A stretch of 64,000 nucleotides of DNA from Pseudomonas wuhanensis (GTDB lineage: Bacteria > Pseudomonadota > Gammaproteobacteria > Pseudomonadales > Pseudomonadaceae): positions 1,736,001 through 1,800,000 of the forward strand of contig NZ_CP117430.1 of NCBI RefSeq assembly GCF_030687395.1. Reading direction: 5' to 3'. This document shows positions 56,460-64,000 of the stretch, piece by piece. Position 1 is the stretch's first letter. Every line of letters starts with the position of its first letter. The notes beneath the pieces are model-generated. The model had not been told where the DNA came from, searched no databases, and saw only the letters and a program-made list of their open reading frames with translations. The translations under genes were made by a program, and so were the position numbers.

Positions 56460-57381
56460 ATTGCTGCACACCGGCCAGGTCATGATCGACCTGGTCATGG
56501 CCGTGGATAAGTTGCCTCAATCGGGTGGTGACGTGCTGGCGCAATCCGCCCGTTTCGAGGCTGGCGGTGGCTTCAATGTGATGGCCGCGGCACGGCGAAA
56601 CGGCTTGCCGGTGATCTACCTCGGGCGCCATGGAAAGGGCCGTTTCGGCGACCTGGCCCGAGAGGCGATGACGGCTGAAGGCATTCGGATCGGCATCGAT
56701 CAGAGCACTGAGCGCGACACCGGGCTGTGCGTCGCGCTGACCGAAGCCTCGGCCGAGCGCACGTTCATTTCCTGCATCGGTGCCGAAGGCGAATTGACTG
56801 CCGAAGACCTGGCGAGTGTGCCGGCCGAGGCGGGGGACTTTGTCTATGTCAGCGGCTATAGCCTGTTGCATGGCGGCAAGGCTCAGGCGCTGGTGGATTG
56901 GGTGCTGGATTTACCGGACGGGGTCAAGGTGGTGTTTGATCCGGGGCCATTGGTGGATTCGCCGGATGCGCCGCTGATGAAAGCCTTGTTGCCGCGCATC
57001 GATCTGTGGACCAGCAACCGTGTCGAGGCGCTACGGTTTACCGGGGCGACGGATATCGGCGAGGCATTGCATCGATTGGCGGATCATCTGCCGACCGAGG
57101 TGTTGACGGTGGTACGCGATGGGCCGCAAGGGTGCTGGATCAGCCAGCGCGGCGATCACCAGCCTGTGCCGGGATTCAAGGTCGAGGCGGTGGACAGCAA
57201 CGGCGCGGGGGATGCTCACGCCGGCGTTTTTATCGCCGGGTTGGCGCACGGATTATCGGCAGTCGAAGCGGCGCGGCGGGCGAATGCGGCTGCGGCGTTG
57301 GCGGTTACTCGTTGGGGGCCGGCGACTTCGCCGGGGACGGCTGAGGTGGATGCGTTGATTCACGAGACTTTCGGCGCTTGA
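56452..57381 (+). CDS. PfkB-family sugar/nucleoside kinase (YegV-like)
   Basis: 309 residues from the ATG at 56452, overlapping the permease stop. PfkB features: GGGFNVMAAARRNGLPVIYLGRHGKG near the start, GPLVD at 187 or so, and the catalytic signature VDSNGAGDAHAGVFIAGLA with the base Asp. Substrates of this family include ribose, adenosine, pseudouridine and fructose. Working after an N-glycosidase, a pentose or ribosyl compound is a fair guess. Confidence 0.9.
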   Translation: MSRLLHTGQVMIDLVMAVDKLPQSGGDVLAQSARFEAGGGFNVMAAARRNGLPVIYLGRHGKGRFGDLAREAMTAEGIRIGIDQSTERDTGLCVALTEASAERTFISCIGAEGELTAEDLASVPAEAGDFVYVSGYSLLHGGKAQALVDWVLDLPDGVKVVFDPGPLVDSPDAPLMKALLPRIDLWTSNRVEALRFTGATDIGEALHRLADHLPTEVLTVVRDGPQGCWISQRGDHQPVPGFKVEAVDSNGAGDAHAGVFIAGLAHGLSAVEAARRANAAAALAVTRWGPATSPGTAEVDALIHETFGA

Positions 57382-57390
57382 GCCACCGCT

Positions 57391-57464
57391 TTCGCGAGCA
57401 AGCCCGCTCCCACATGGGTTTGTGTCGTTAACAAATCCCCTGTGGGAGCGGGCTTGCCCGCGAT
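57391..57464. repeat. REPIN: inverted REP pair
   Basis: TTCGCGAGCAAGCCCGCTCCCACA and CTGTGGGAGCGGGCTTGCCCGCGAT, about 28 bp apart, between the PfkB gene and the convergent small gene. Confidence 0.9.
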
Positions 57465-57496
57465 GAGGCCCTCAAATTCACCCTCAATCCAGATCT

Positions 57497-57877
57497 TTAA
57501 CCCGCCTTGCGCAACGCCTCGATCAACGCTTGCTTGCGCATGCTCGAGCGCCCTGGAATCTTCTTCGCCCGGGCTTCTTTCATCAGGCTGTCCACCGTCT
57601 GCGTATCGCGCGAAGCCTTGCTGTTGCGCGGCTTGCCTTCACGGGTGGCCACTGCGCGACGGGCTGATTCCTTGCGATCTGCAGACTTGGCGCTGGCCGG
57701 CTTCTTGCGCCCGGAACCGCCGGCGCGTTCACCTCCACCCGACTGCTTGTTCACCGTGGCCCAGGCGCGAGCTTCGGCTTCATCTTTCGACACGCCTTTG
57801 TGCTCGTAGCTTTCTTCGATGTGTTCGGCCTTGCGTTTCTGCTCGGCGGTGTATTTGTCTTTGCTTCCACGAGGCAT
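57497..57877 (-). CDS. Small basic protein with C-terminal Rho-N/SAP-like motif
   Basis: 126 residues, rich in Lys, Arg, Ala and Ser. The first 45 residues (EQKRKAEHIEESYEHKGVSKDEAEARAWATVNKQSGG) match a small domain found in proteins loosely named plasmid stabilization or ChaB-like. A flexible basic linker follows. The end (KIPGRSSMRKQALIEALRKAG) resembles a Rho N-terminal or SAP nucleic-acid-binding helix pair. It may bind DNA or RNA. No partner toxin lies nearby, so a toxin-antitoxin role is not supported. Confidence 0.7.
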   Translation of the reverse strand: MPRGSKDKYTAEQKRKAEHIEESYEHKGVSKDEAEARAWATVNKQSGGGERAGGSGRKKPASAKSADRKESARRAVATREGKPRNSKASRDTQTVDSLMKEARAKKIPGRSSMRKQALIEALRKAG

Positions 57878-57889
57878 GGGATTTCTCCT

Positions 57890-57963
57890 GGTTGTAGGAG
57901 CCTGCGACCTTTGCTTTTCAAACCTTCACAGGCAAAAGATCGCAACCTGTTGCAGCGCCTACT
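57890..57963. repeat. Imperfect inverted repeat of the GTAGGAGCCTGCGA type
   Basis: GTAGGAGCCTGCGACCTTTGC and GCAAAAGATCGCAACCTGTTGCAGCGCCTAC face each other across CTTTTCAAACC. It is a third class of intergenic repeat seen in fluorescent pseudomonads. Confidence 0.65.
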
Positions 57964-57966
57964 CGG

Positions 57967-58221
57967 TTAGACATCCAGCTTGCGCGCCGCCTCAACTCCA
58001 GCGGCGCTGAGTTTGATCGGCAGGTTCAGCGAGTGCTCGCCGGCTTCGTTGCAGATCACATGACCGTGCTGGATCAGCCCGCGTTCCTGCAGAGTGGCGA
58101 GGGTGCTGGCCACGACTCTCTCCCCCCGGTAATTGTCCAGAACCTCCTTGCCCAAACCATTTGGGTGGGCGTGCAGCAGGCGGGTCAGGACTTCTTTTTC
58201 CAGGTTTTTATCGACGTTCAT
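57967..58221 (-). CDS. Small protein of unknown function
   Basis: 84 residues from the ATG at 58221 (AGAGGTAACC upstream). Soluble and helical with a pattern like a winged helix: VLTRLLHAHPNGLGKEVLDNY, ASTLATLQERGLIQ, KLSAAGVEAARKL. That arrangement (helices then a short beta hairpin) recalls MarR/PadR-like small DNA-binding folds, but is not enough to name a family. Confidence 0.65.
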   Translation of the reverse strand: MNVDKNLEKEVLTRLLHAHPNGLGKEVLDNYRGERVVASTLATLQERGLIQHGHVICNEAGEHSLNLPIKLSAAGVEAARKLDV

Positions 58222-58276
58222 GGTTACCTCTTTGTCAGGATGGGTAGGTATTGCATGTTCCCTCGCATCGGCGAAC

Positions 58277-58579
58277 TTATTGACTGACGCTACGGCCTTC
58301 GGAGCCCGAGCCACCGGTGGTGGTTTTTGAGCCGACGCCGGTTCCGGCGTTGTCAGGCGTCTGGGTCATGCCGCCCTGACGGCTCGCGTCGTCGTGATAA
58401 ATCCGTGGGTCTGTGGCCGTCGGAGAAGGCGACCGGCCGCTGTCGATGCCTTGGGTGGCCGCAGATTTTGGCCTTTCGACTGGATCGGTCGAGTCGGTTC
58501 CGGAAGAGGTGGTCGCGGCAAACGCGACAGAGGTGAGCAATGTGGTGAGGGCTAGGGCGGTCAGTCGGGACGTGATCAT
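58277..58579 (-). CDS. Small secreted protein of unknown function
   Basis: 100 residues from the ATG at 58579 with GGAGA upstream. A signal peptide of about 21 residues (MITSRLTALALTTLLTSVAFA) is followed by a disordered, Ser/Thr/Gly/Asp-rich mature part with RIYHDDASRQGG and a Gly-Ser end. No domain recognised. Probably periplasmic. Confidence 0.7.
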   Translation of the reverse strand: MITSRLTALALTTLLTSVAFAATTSSGTDSTDPVERPKSAATQGIDSGRSPSPTATDPRIYHDDASRQGGMTQTPDNAGTGVGSKTTTGGSGSEGRSVSQ

Positions 58580-58661
58580 GGTGTGGTCTCCGTTGATTAG
58601 AGTCCTTACCCAATATTGGTCCTTCCCGACTTGAATTGGTGCCTGATGAACGACGAGTGGT

Positions 58662-59867
58662 CTAGGCCTGCTGTAACGATTTGATCCTGCTGACATGACG
58701 CCCGATCAACCGACCTACGGTGATCAGCCAGTTCAGCAGGGCGACCGTCAGTAACGTGAGCAACAGTGTCACCATCCCGTGTTCGACGATGATTTTCCCG
58801 GCCAGCAACGGAAAGCCAAACACGCCGATGAAGTAGGACAGGCTGAACAACAGCAAGGACTGCGAGGTAGTGCCGGACGGCGCTTCGTTCGCCGCCAGGC
58901 CATTGATCACCGAATACGTCAGCCCATAACCCACCCCGAGCATCATCGCCGCCAGTACGTAGCTGAACCCGTCGTCGACGACAAAACCGAACATCAGGAT
59001 CGAAACCATCATCAGGCCCGACAACAGACAGGAGGCACGCAATGGATCGCGTTTGACCACGAACCCGGCAATCAACATTCGGCTGCTGATCGCCGCGCCC
59101 ATGAAGCCGAAAAAGAATAGTGAATAATCAAGTGAACGGGACGCCGCGTAACTGGTTTGAAAACTCGACAGACCACCGAACACACAGCCGCCGAGGCCGA
59201 CCATGATGATCGGAAACACGGCTCTGGAGGACAACACCCGAGCCGTTGCGTGCCAGGATATTCGGGCGACTGCCGCTGATGCCGAGGGCGTTTTCTTGAG
59301 CTGGGCATCCAGCCGCCAGAACAGCAAGGCACCGATCAGGCTGGCCAGCGCCGCGAGATAAAACGCTGCCGTCACCGGATACCCGAGAGCACTGGCAGCA
59401 CGGCCCAACAATGGACCGCTGCCGATCCCGGTCATCATGCTTCCCGACAGCAGCGCAAAGTATTTGGCCCGTTGCGCAGGCGTCACCAGACTCGCGACGA
59501 TGATCGGTCCGAGCGTGTAGAAAACGCCCCAGCCCAACCCTAGCATCAGTCCAAAAAACAGCAGCAGATTGCCATAGCCAGGCGTCAAGGCAAATCCCAG
59601 GCTGGCGACCACCAGTAAGAGGCTGAACAGTGCAATGGAGCGCGCCGCGCCGAGCAGGTCGGACAAGTGACCGGAGACAATCACTGCCGCAAAGGTACTG
59701 AGCATCGCCGCCGAAATCACGCTGCCGGCATCGTGTTCGTTGCCACCACGAGAGCCGATCAGCAGCGACAGTAGAAAAGTCGAGCCATAGGACAACGACA
59801 ACAAATAGCTGGCGAGGCAGAACAGGCTGAACAACCTGCTTGAGACGGGTGGGGCGGCGGTAGACAT
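58662..59867 (-). CDS. MFS transporter
   Basis: 401 residues with 12 membrane helices. The loop between helices 2 and 3 has SGHLSDLLGAARSI, the MFS motif A form (G-x3-D-x2-G). It resembles drug/sugar efflux members (YfcJ/YhhS-like). A substrate cannot be told. It is a single gene with no regulator beside it. Confidence 0.85.
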   Translation of the reverse strand: MSTAAPPVSSRLFSLFCLASYLLSLSYGSTFLLSLLIGSRGGNEHDAGSVISAAMLSTFAAVIVSGHLSDLLGAARSIALFSLLLVVASLGFALTPGYGNLLLFFGLMLGLGWGVFYTLGPIIVASLVTPAQRAKYFALLSGSMMTGIGSGPLLGRAASALGYPVTAAFYLAALASLIGALLFWRLDAQLKKTPSASAAVARISWHATARVLSSRAVFPIIMVGLGGCVFGGLSSFQTSYAASRSLDYSLFFFGFMGAAISSRMLIAGFVVKRDPLRASCLLSGLMMVSILMFGFVVDDGFSYVLAAMMLGVGYGLTYSVINGLAANEAPSGTTSQSLLLFSLSYFIGVFGFPLLAGKIIVEHGMVTLLLTLLTVALLNWLITVGRLIGRHVSRIKSLQQA

Positions 59868-59978
59868 GAGTCGTTCCTTGACCTGATAGACGTGAATGTC
59901 ATCTATCTATCACGCAAGGTACCGATGATAGGTCTGTGGTTACCGATTTCAGGGTTAGTGGAGGCCGGAGTAATGCTT

Positions 59979-60632
59979 TCAGCAGACGCCGATTTCTTCC
60001 TTGAACAGCTCCATGAAACCCTTCAGGCGTTCGTGGCGAAGCTGTGCCAGACGTTGGCCGGTGGTCGTTTGGAAACCGTCCGCAAGATGCAGCAGCTTGG
60101 TCTGGAAATGATCGAGGCAAAAGCGCTTGTCGTCGTAGTTCCGTTCTTTGGCCTCTGGGTCCAAAGGGTCGTACAACGCACTGCCCATGCGCCCGGCAAT
60201 GTAGAAAGTTCGCGCCACGCCGAGCATGCCAAGGGAGTCGAGGCGGTCGGCATCCTGGATGATTTTCGCTTCGAGGGTGATGGGCATGATGTTGGCGCTG
60301 AAGCTATGGGCTTCGATGGCGTGGACGACCGCTGTGATTTTTGCGCCAGGCCAATCCATGGCTATCAGTACTGTTGAAGCTTTCTGTGCCGCCAGCCGTG
60401 AGGCCTGTGAGCGCAGCGGCGAGTTTTTCTCCACCGCCACGCAATCGTGCAACAGCACGGCGGCCAGCAGCACCTCAAGATCACCGCCTTCTTCGGCATG
60501 AAGCGTGCGCACGTTGTGCCACACCCGCTGTAAGTGCGACAGATCATGGGCGCCGTCCTCGCCAGGTTCCAGTGCATGAGGCAGCAGTTCAGAAGCCAGA
60601 TTGTGCAGCGGAGCGAAAGCAATGGCGGTCAT
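59979..60632 (-). CDS. HD-domain phosphohydrolase (YedJ/YpgQ-like)
   Basis: 217 residues from the ATG at 60632 with AAGGAC upstream; the longer frame to 61013 runs antisense through the GNAT gene. The HD metal site reads HDLSHLQRVWHN, then LLHDCVAVEKNSP and later IIQDADRLDSLGMLGVARTF. The protein is likely a nucleotide or nucleic-acid phosphohydrolase. It ends close to the MFS gene. Confidence 0.87.
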   Translation of the reverse strand: MTAIAFAPLHNLASELLPHALEPGEDGAHDLSHLQRVWHNVRTLHAEEGGDLEVLLAAVLLHDCVAVEKNSPLRSQASRLAAQKASTVLIAMDWPGAKITAVVHAIEAHSFSANIMPITLEAKIIQDADRLDSLGMLGVARTFYIAGRMGSALYDPLDPEAKERNYDDKRFCLDHFQTKLLHLADGFQTTTGQRLAQLRHERLKGFMELFKEEIGVC

Positions 60633-60660
60633 AAAAGTCCTTTTGTGTGGAAACGCTTTT

Positions 60661-60791
60661 GTGGCGAGGGAGCTTGCTCCCGCTGGGCTGCGCAGCAGTC
60701 CCAATCCCGGATGACACGGTATTTCAGTTAGATCAGCGTCGCCAGTTTTGCGATTGCTTTGCAGCCGAACGGGAGCAAGCTCCCTCGCCAC
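60661..60791. repeat. Inverted pair of GCGAGGGAGCTTGCTCCCG repeats
   Basis: GTGGCGAGGGAGCTTGCTCCCG at 60661 and CGGGAGCAAGCTCCCTCGCCAC at about 60770-60791, in inverted orientation, about 85 bp apart. It is a different REP class from the others. Confidence 0.85.
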
Positions 60792-60864
60792 ATTGCTATC
60801 AAATGTGACGAGCGCCGCGCGCGGACTTAGTATGGCGTTTTCCAACTTTTCACAAGGCACGTTC

Positions 60865-61347
60865 ATGACGATCGAAATCCGCCCGGCAACCCCCAGCGAT
60901 GCTCCGCAAATCCTCGCGTTCATCACTGAACTGGCGGACTTTGAACGGGCCCGCCACGAAGTCATCGCCAGCGTCGCCGACATCGAGCGCAGCCTGTTCA
61001 GCGAAGGCGCCACCGCCCATGGCCTGATCTGCCTGCGCGATGGCCTGCCGATCGGCTTTGCGGTGTTCTTTTTCAGCTATTCCACCTGGCTGGGCAGCAA
61101 CTGCCTGTACCTCGAAGACCTCTACATCACGCCTGAACAACGGGGCGGCGGCGCCGGTAAAACCTTGCTGCGCCATTTGGCGAAAATCGCCTGCGCCAAT
61201 GACTGCGGCCGTTTCGAATGGAGCGTGCTGGACTGGAACAAACCGGCGATCGAATTCTACAAATCCCTCGGCGCACAACCGCAGGAAGAGTGGGTGCGGT
61301 ATCGGATGGATGGGGTGGTGTTAAGGGATTTTGCCGCGGGTAATTGA
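60865..61347 (+). CDS. GNAT-family N-acetyltransferase
   Basis: 160 residues from the ATG at 60865 (AAGG 7 nt upstream). Acetyl-CoA motif A: LYLEDLYITPEQRGGGAGKTLLRHLAKIA; the C-terminal part has FEWSVLDWNKPAIEFYKSLGAQ. It resembles the SSAT/diamine acetyltransferase branch of GNAT (thialysine or polyamine type), with the acidic DLYI segment. Substrate not proven. Confidence 0.88.
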   Translation: MTIEIRPATPSDAPQILAFITELADFERARHEVIASVADIERSLFSEGATAHGLICLRDGLPIGFAVFFFSYSTWLGSNCLYLEDLYITPEQRGGGAGKTLLRHLAKIACANDCGRFEWSVLDWNKPAIEFYKSLGAQPQEEWVRYRMDGVVLRDFAAGN

Positions 61348-61351
61348 TCCC

Positions 61352-61457
61352 CTAAAAAGATCGCAGCCTTCGGCAGCTCCTACGGATTCGATGTACGACG
61401 CAATATTGCGGTCGAACACCATCCGGGTAGGCGCTGGCGAAGGCTGCGATCTTTTTT
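61352..61457. repeat. Inverted repeat with 18-bp arms
   Basis: AAAAGATCGCAGCCTTCG at 61355-61372 and CGAAGGCTGCGATCTTTT at 61438-61455 pair across about 65 bp, with the plus strand ending TTTTTT. It may end transcription of the GNAT gene. Confidence 0.85.
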
Positions 61458-61466
61458 GGGGTTGTC

Positions 61467-61523
61467 TCAATATATGGGATCGATATTTATATATTGAGAT
61501 TTGTCCGCGTCCAGGTTTATAGT
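61467..61523 (+). promoter_or_regulatory. dgoK promoter and operator
   Basis: The inverted repeat CTCAATATA (61467-61475) / TATATTGAG (61491-61499) brackets ATATGGGATCGAT. TTGAGA (61495-61500), a 17-nt spacer and TATAGT (61518-61523) form the promoter, so the operator overlaps the -35. The same parts occur at 48103-48162. Confidence 0.75.
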
Positions 61524-61562
61524 CCAGCTCACTCACTGCCAAAAAACAAAACAGGTGAAGCG

Positions 61563-62555
61563 ATGCTGGCGCAATTGATCGCGCTCGATTGGGGGACAAC
61601 CTCATTACGTGCTTACAAACTCGGCTTCGGTGGCCAGGTGCTGGAACAGCGCTCGCTGTCGTCCGGGATCATGCAGCTGCCCAAGACGCCGCGAATGATC
61701 GCCGGCCAGGAATGCGCCGACGGTTTTGAATTGGCCTTCGATGAGGCGTGCGGTGACTGGCTCGACGCGCAGCCCGATTTGCCGGTGATTGCTTGCGGCA
61801 TGGTCGGCAGTGCTCAGGGCTGGCGCGAAGCGGCCTACTGCGACACGCCGGCGAACGTCGCCAATCTCGGAACTTCCCTACAAACCGTTCGCAGTCTTCG
61901 CGGTGTCGATGTGCACATCGTGCCGGGCGTGATTCAGCGTTCGCGTTTGCCGAACGTGATGCGCGGCGAGGAAACCCAAGTCCTCGGCGTGTTGCAGAAT
62001 CTGCCGAGCGGGGCGGGCAACGATCTGTTGATCGGCCTGCCGGGCAGTCATTCGAAATGGGTGGAAGTGGCCGACGGCTGCATCGAGCACTTCGATACTT
62101 TCATGACTGGCGAAGTCTTCGCCGTCCTCAGTGAACACAGCATTCTGGGGCGTACTCAGCAGCGCGGCGCGTCCTTTGATGGTGAAGCGTTTGATCGTGG
62201 CGTGCGGGTGGCCCTGTCGTCGGACGCTGAGATCGGGCCGCTGTCGACATTATTCAGTGCCCGCAGTCTGGGGCTGACCGGCGAACTCAGCGCCGTCGCT
62301 CAGCCGGACTATCTGTCCGGCCTGTTGATCGGCCATGAACTGTCGGCCCTGGCCAACGTTCAGCGGCGTCGGCGCAACAGCGTGCACCTGCCCTCGATCA
62401 TCCTCATCGGCAACGCCCAACTCTGCGCCCGCTACAGCCGGGCGCTCGACGCCTGCGGTTTTGCCCGGGTGACCCTGGCCGAGCAGGCCACCGAACGCGG
62501 GTTGTGGCAGTTGGCGGTTGCCGCCGGACTGATCGCGACACCCCCATCCCGTTAA
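61563..62555 (+). CDS. dgoK: 2-dehydro-3-deoxygalactonokinase
   Basis: 330 residues from the ATG at 61563 (ACAGGTGAAG upstream). The actin-type phosphate loop ALDWGTTSLRAYKL, ACGMVGSAQGWREA, GEETQVLG and LIGLPGSHSKWVEV are typical of DgoK. It phosphorylates KDGal at C6. The genes dgoA and dgoD follow in the order of the galactonate pathway. Confidence 0.94.
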   Translation: MLAQLIALDWGTTSLRAYKLGFGGQVLEQRSLSSGIMQLPKTPRMIAGQECADGFELAFDEACGDWLDAQPDLPVIACGMVGSAQGWREAAYCDTPANVANLGTSLQTVRSLRGVDVHIVPGVIQRSRLPNVMRGEETQVLGVLQNLPSGAGNDLLIGLPGSHSKWVEVADGCIEHFDTFMTGEVFAVLSEHSILGRTQQRGASFDGEAFDRGVRVALSSDAEIGPLSTLFSARSLGLTGELSAVAQPDYLSGLLIGHELSALANVQRRRRNSVHLPSIILIGNAQLCARYSRALDACGFARVTLAEQATERGLWQLAVAAGLIATPPSR

Positions 62556-62574
62556 ACCTGACTGGAGGTCTGAC

Positions 62575-63195
62575 ATGCTCAAGCAAGCACTGGCACAAAA
62601 CGGTCTGATCGCGATCCTGCGTGGCCTGCGTCCGCAAGAGGCGGCAGCCGTCGGTGAAGTCCTGTACGCGGTGGGATTTCGCGTCATCGAAGTGCCGCTT
62701 AATTCCCCCGAACCGTATGAAAGTATCCGCATCCTGCGCAGTACCTTGCCCGCCGATTGCCTGATCGGCGCGGGCACGGTGTTGACGCCGGAACAGGTCG
62801 AGCAAGTGAAAGCGGCGGGCGGCCAAGTGATTGTCATGCCCCACAGCGATGCCAAGGTGTTGCGCGCGGCGAAAGCAGCGGGGCTGTTCCTGTCGCCGGG
62901 CGTGGCGACGCCGACCGAAGCCTTTGCGGCGCTGGCCGAAGGGGCGGATGTGCTGAAGATGTTCCCGGCCGAACAGATGGGCCCCGCCGTTGTGAAAGCC
63001 TGGCTGGCGGTGTTGCCGGCAGGGACGGTGCTGGTGCCGGTGGGCGGGATTACGCCGGACAACATGCAGGTGTTTGTCGAGGCCGGCGTCAAAGGTTTCG
63101 GCCTCGGTTCCGGGTTGTTCAAACCGGGCATGACACCTGAGGAAGTGGCAGTAAACGCCAAGGCGTATGTCGCTGCCTGGAATGCTTTGCGTTAA
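62575..63195 (+). CDS. dgoA: 2-dehydro-3-deoxy-6-phosphogalactonate aldolase
   Basis: 206 residues, class I KDPG/KDPGal aldolase. [11 protein letters not shown] with the Glu near, [18 protein letters not shown], the Schiff-base Lys expected in the [12 protein letters not shown] segment, and [10 protein letters not shown]. It cleaves KDPGal to pyruvate and glyceraldehyde-3-phosphate. 19 bp after dgoK with TGGAGG before the ATG. Confidence 0.94.
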   Translation: MLKQALAQNGLIAILRGLRPQEAAAVGEVLYAVGFRVIEVPLNSPEPYESIRILRSTLPADCLIGAGTVLTPEQVEQVKAAGGQVIVMPHSDAKVLRAAKAAGLFLSPGVATPTEAFAALAEGADVLKMFPAEQMGPAVVKAWLAVLPAGTVLVPVGGITPDNMQVFVEAGVKGFGLGSGLFKPGMTPEEVAVNAKAYVAAWNALR

Positions 63196-63241
63196 GACTT
63201 TTGGCGCTGTGAGCGCTGCATCTACAAGAGAGACAATAGAG

Positions 63242-64000
63242 ATGAAAATCACCAAACTCACTACCTTCATCGTTCCGCCGCGCTGGTGCTTCCTCAAAAT
63301 CGAAACCGACGAGGGCGTGACCGGTTGGGGTGAGCCCGTGGTCGAAGGCCGCGCGCACACCGTCGCCGCTGCGGTTGAGGAATTGTCCGATTACCTGATT
63401 GGCAAAGACCCACGCAACATCGAAGACATCTGGACCGTGCTCTACCGTGGTGGCTTCTACCGGGGTGGCGCGATCCACATGAGCGCCCTGGCCGGCATCG
63501 ATCAGGCGTTGTGGGACATCAAGGGCAAGGCGCTGGGTGTGTCGGTCAGCGATCTGTTGGGTGGTCAGGTGCGCGACAAGATTCGCGTTTATTCGTGGAT
63601 CGGTGGTGATCGCCCGGCGGACACCGCTCGCGCCGCGAAAGAAGCGGTCAGCCGTGGTTTCACGGCGGTGAAAATGAACGGCACCGAAGAACTGCAATTC
63701 CTCGATTCCTTCGAGAAGGTCGACCTGGCCCTGGCCAACGTCGCCGCCGTGCGCGATGCGGTCGGCCCGAATGTCGGCATCGGCGTGGACTTCCATGGTC
63801 GGGTGCACAAGCCCATGGCCAAGGTGCTGATGAAGGAACTCGACCCGTACAAACTGATGTTCATCGAAGAGCCGGTGCTCAGCGAAAACTACGAAGCGCT
63901 GAAGGAGCTGGCGCCGCTGACCAGCACGCCGATTGCCCTTGGCGAGCGGTTGTTTTCGCGCTGGGACTTCAAGCGGGTGCTCAGCGAAGGCTACGTCGAC
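63242..64000 (+). CDS. dgoD: Galactonate dehydratase (3' end outside window)
   Basis: 253 residues are present; the frame runs off the edge. Enolase superfamily: [72 protein letters not shown], and the metal Asp in [14 protein letters not shown] with Glu in [11 protein letters not shown] and [10 protein letters not shown]. It removes water from D-galactonate to give KDGal. The frame opens 46 bp after dgoA. Confidence 0.95.
   Translation, partial: MKITKLTTFIVPPRWCFLKIETDEGVTGWGEPVVEGRAHTVAAAVEELSDYLIGKDPRNIEDIWTVLYRGGFYRGGAIHMSALAGIDQALWDIKGKALGVSVSDLLGGQVRDKIRVYSWIGGDRPADTARAAKEAVSRGFTAVKMNGTEELQFLDSFEKVDLALANVAAVRDAVGPNVGIGVDFHGRVHKPMAKVLMKELDPYKLMFIEEPVLSENYEALKELAPLTSTPIALGERLFSRWDFKRVLSEGYVD

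Noticed and set aside
54999..56498. 499-codon minus-strand frame over the NCS1 permease
   Set aside because: Antisense of a hydrophobic membrane protein gives long His/Asp/Gln/Arg stretches; no family features.
57497..57877. Toxin-antitoxin locus
   Set aside because: The basic protein is of a kind often named plasmid stabilization, but no toxin-like partner overlaps it.
60633..61013. N-terminal extension of the HD-domain gene to 61013
   Set aside because: It would run antisense through the GNAT gene and repeat DNA. The ATG at 60632 has a good ribosome site.

Overview
The window reads as a chromosomal segment of a Pseudomonas, most probably of the P. fluorescens complex. This rests on gene order (fadE / transglutaminase-like / GST / YadGH; comEC-exbBD-lpxK-kdsB-murB; rne-rluC; yceD-rpmF-plsX-fabDG-acpP-fabF-pabC-mltG-tmk-holB-pilZ-tatD), on a strong match to the Pseudomonas sRNA RgsA between tatD and a TetR gene, on a long structured rne leader, and on many REP/REPIN repeats of the GTGGGAGCGGGCTTGCCCGCGA type. 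I ran no database search; all assignments come from reading motifs, gene order and remembered families.

Layout. 1-3.4 kb: end of an OprD-type porin, then an operon-like minus-strand set (AlaX tRNA-editing protein, Fe(II)/2-oxoglutarate oxygenase, LysE exporter) facing a LysR regulator. This looks like a small, undescribed amino-acid modification, proofreading and export module. 3.4-10 kb: FadE acyl-CoA dehydrogenase, transglutaminase-like protein, GST and a YadGH ABC exporter. 10-17.6 kb: DUF2062, ComEC and a tightly overlapping envelope operon (exbB-exbD-lpxK-Trm112-kdsB-LMW phosphatase-murB). 17.8-22.2 kb: a molybdenum hydroxylase (2Fe-2S and MoCo subunits) with its XdhC- and MobA/MocA-type maturation genes. 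22.3-24.1 kb: a complete group IIC intron with its reverse transcriptase, sitting directly behind the rne terminator. 24.2-28.1 kb: rne and its ~640-nt leader. 28-41.7 kb: rluC, HAD phosphatase, SppA, Maf, then the fatty-acid and DNA-replication housekeeping block. 41.7-46 kb: RgsA, TetR, a MoaA homologue, a DUF4823 lipoprotein, DUF1285 and a family I lipase.

46-64 kb is accessory sugar catabolism. DgoR-like regulator, SMP-30 lactonase, SDR sugar dehydrogenase and AraFGH transporter lie on one side, dgoK-dgoA-dgoD on the other. Together they would import D-galactose/L-arabinose, oxidise the sugar to the lactone and acid, and (for galactonate) run the De Ley-Doudoroff route to pyruvate and glyceraldehyde-3-phosphate. 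Two nearly duplicate promoter/operator regions, before the SDR gene and before dgoK, 13 kb apart, tie the two halves together. Between them sits a GntR / ADP-ribosylglycohydrolase-family / NCS1 permease / PfkB kinase operon. It resembles the uncharacterised enterobacterial yegTUVW set and is the second candidate for an undescribed pathway. The rest (three small unknown genes, an MFS transporter, an HD phosphohydrolase, a GNAT acetyltransferase) is ordinary accessory content.

No rRNA, tRNA, CRISPR array or prophage was seen. The window ends inside dgoD.
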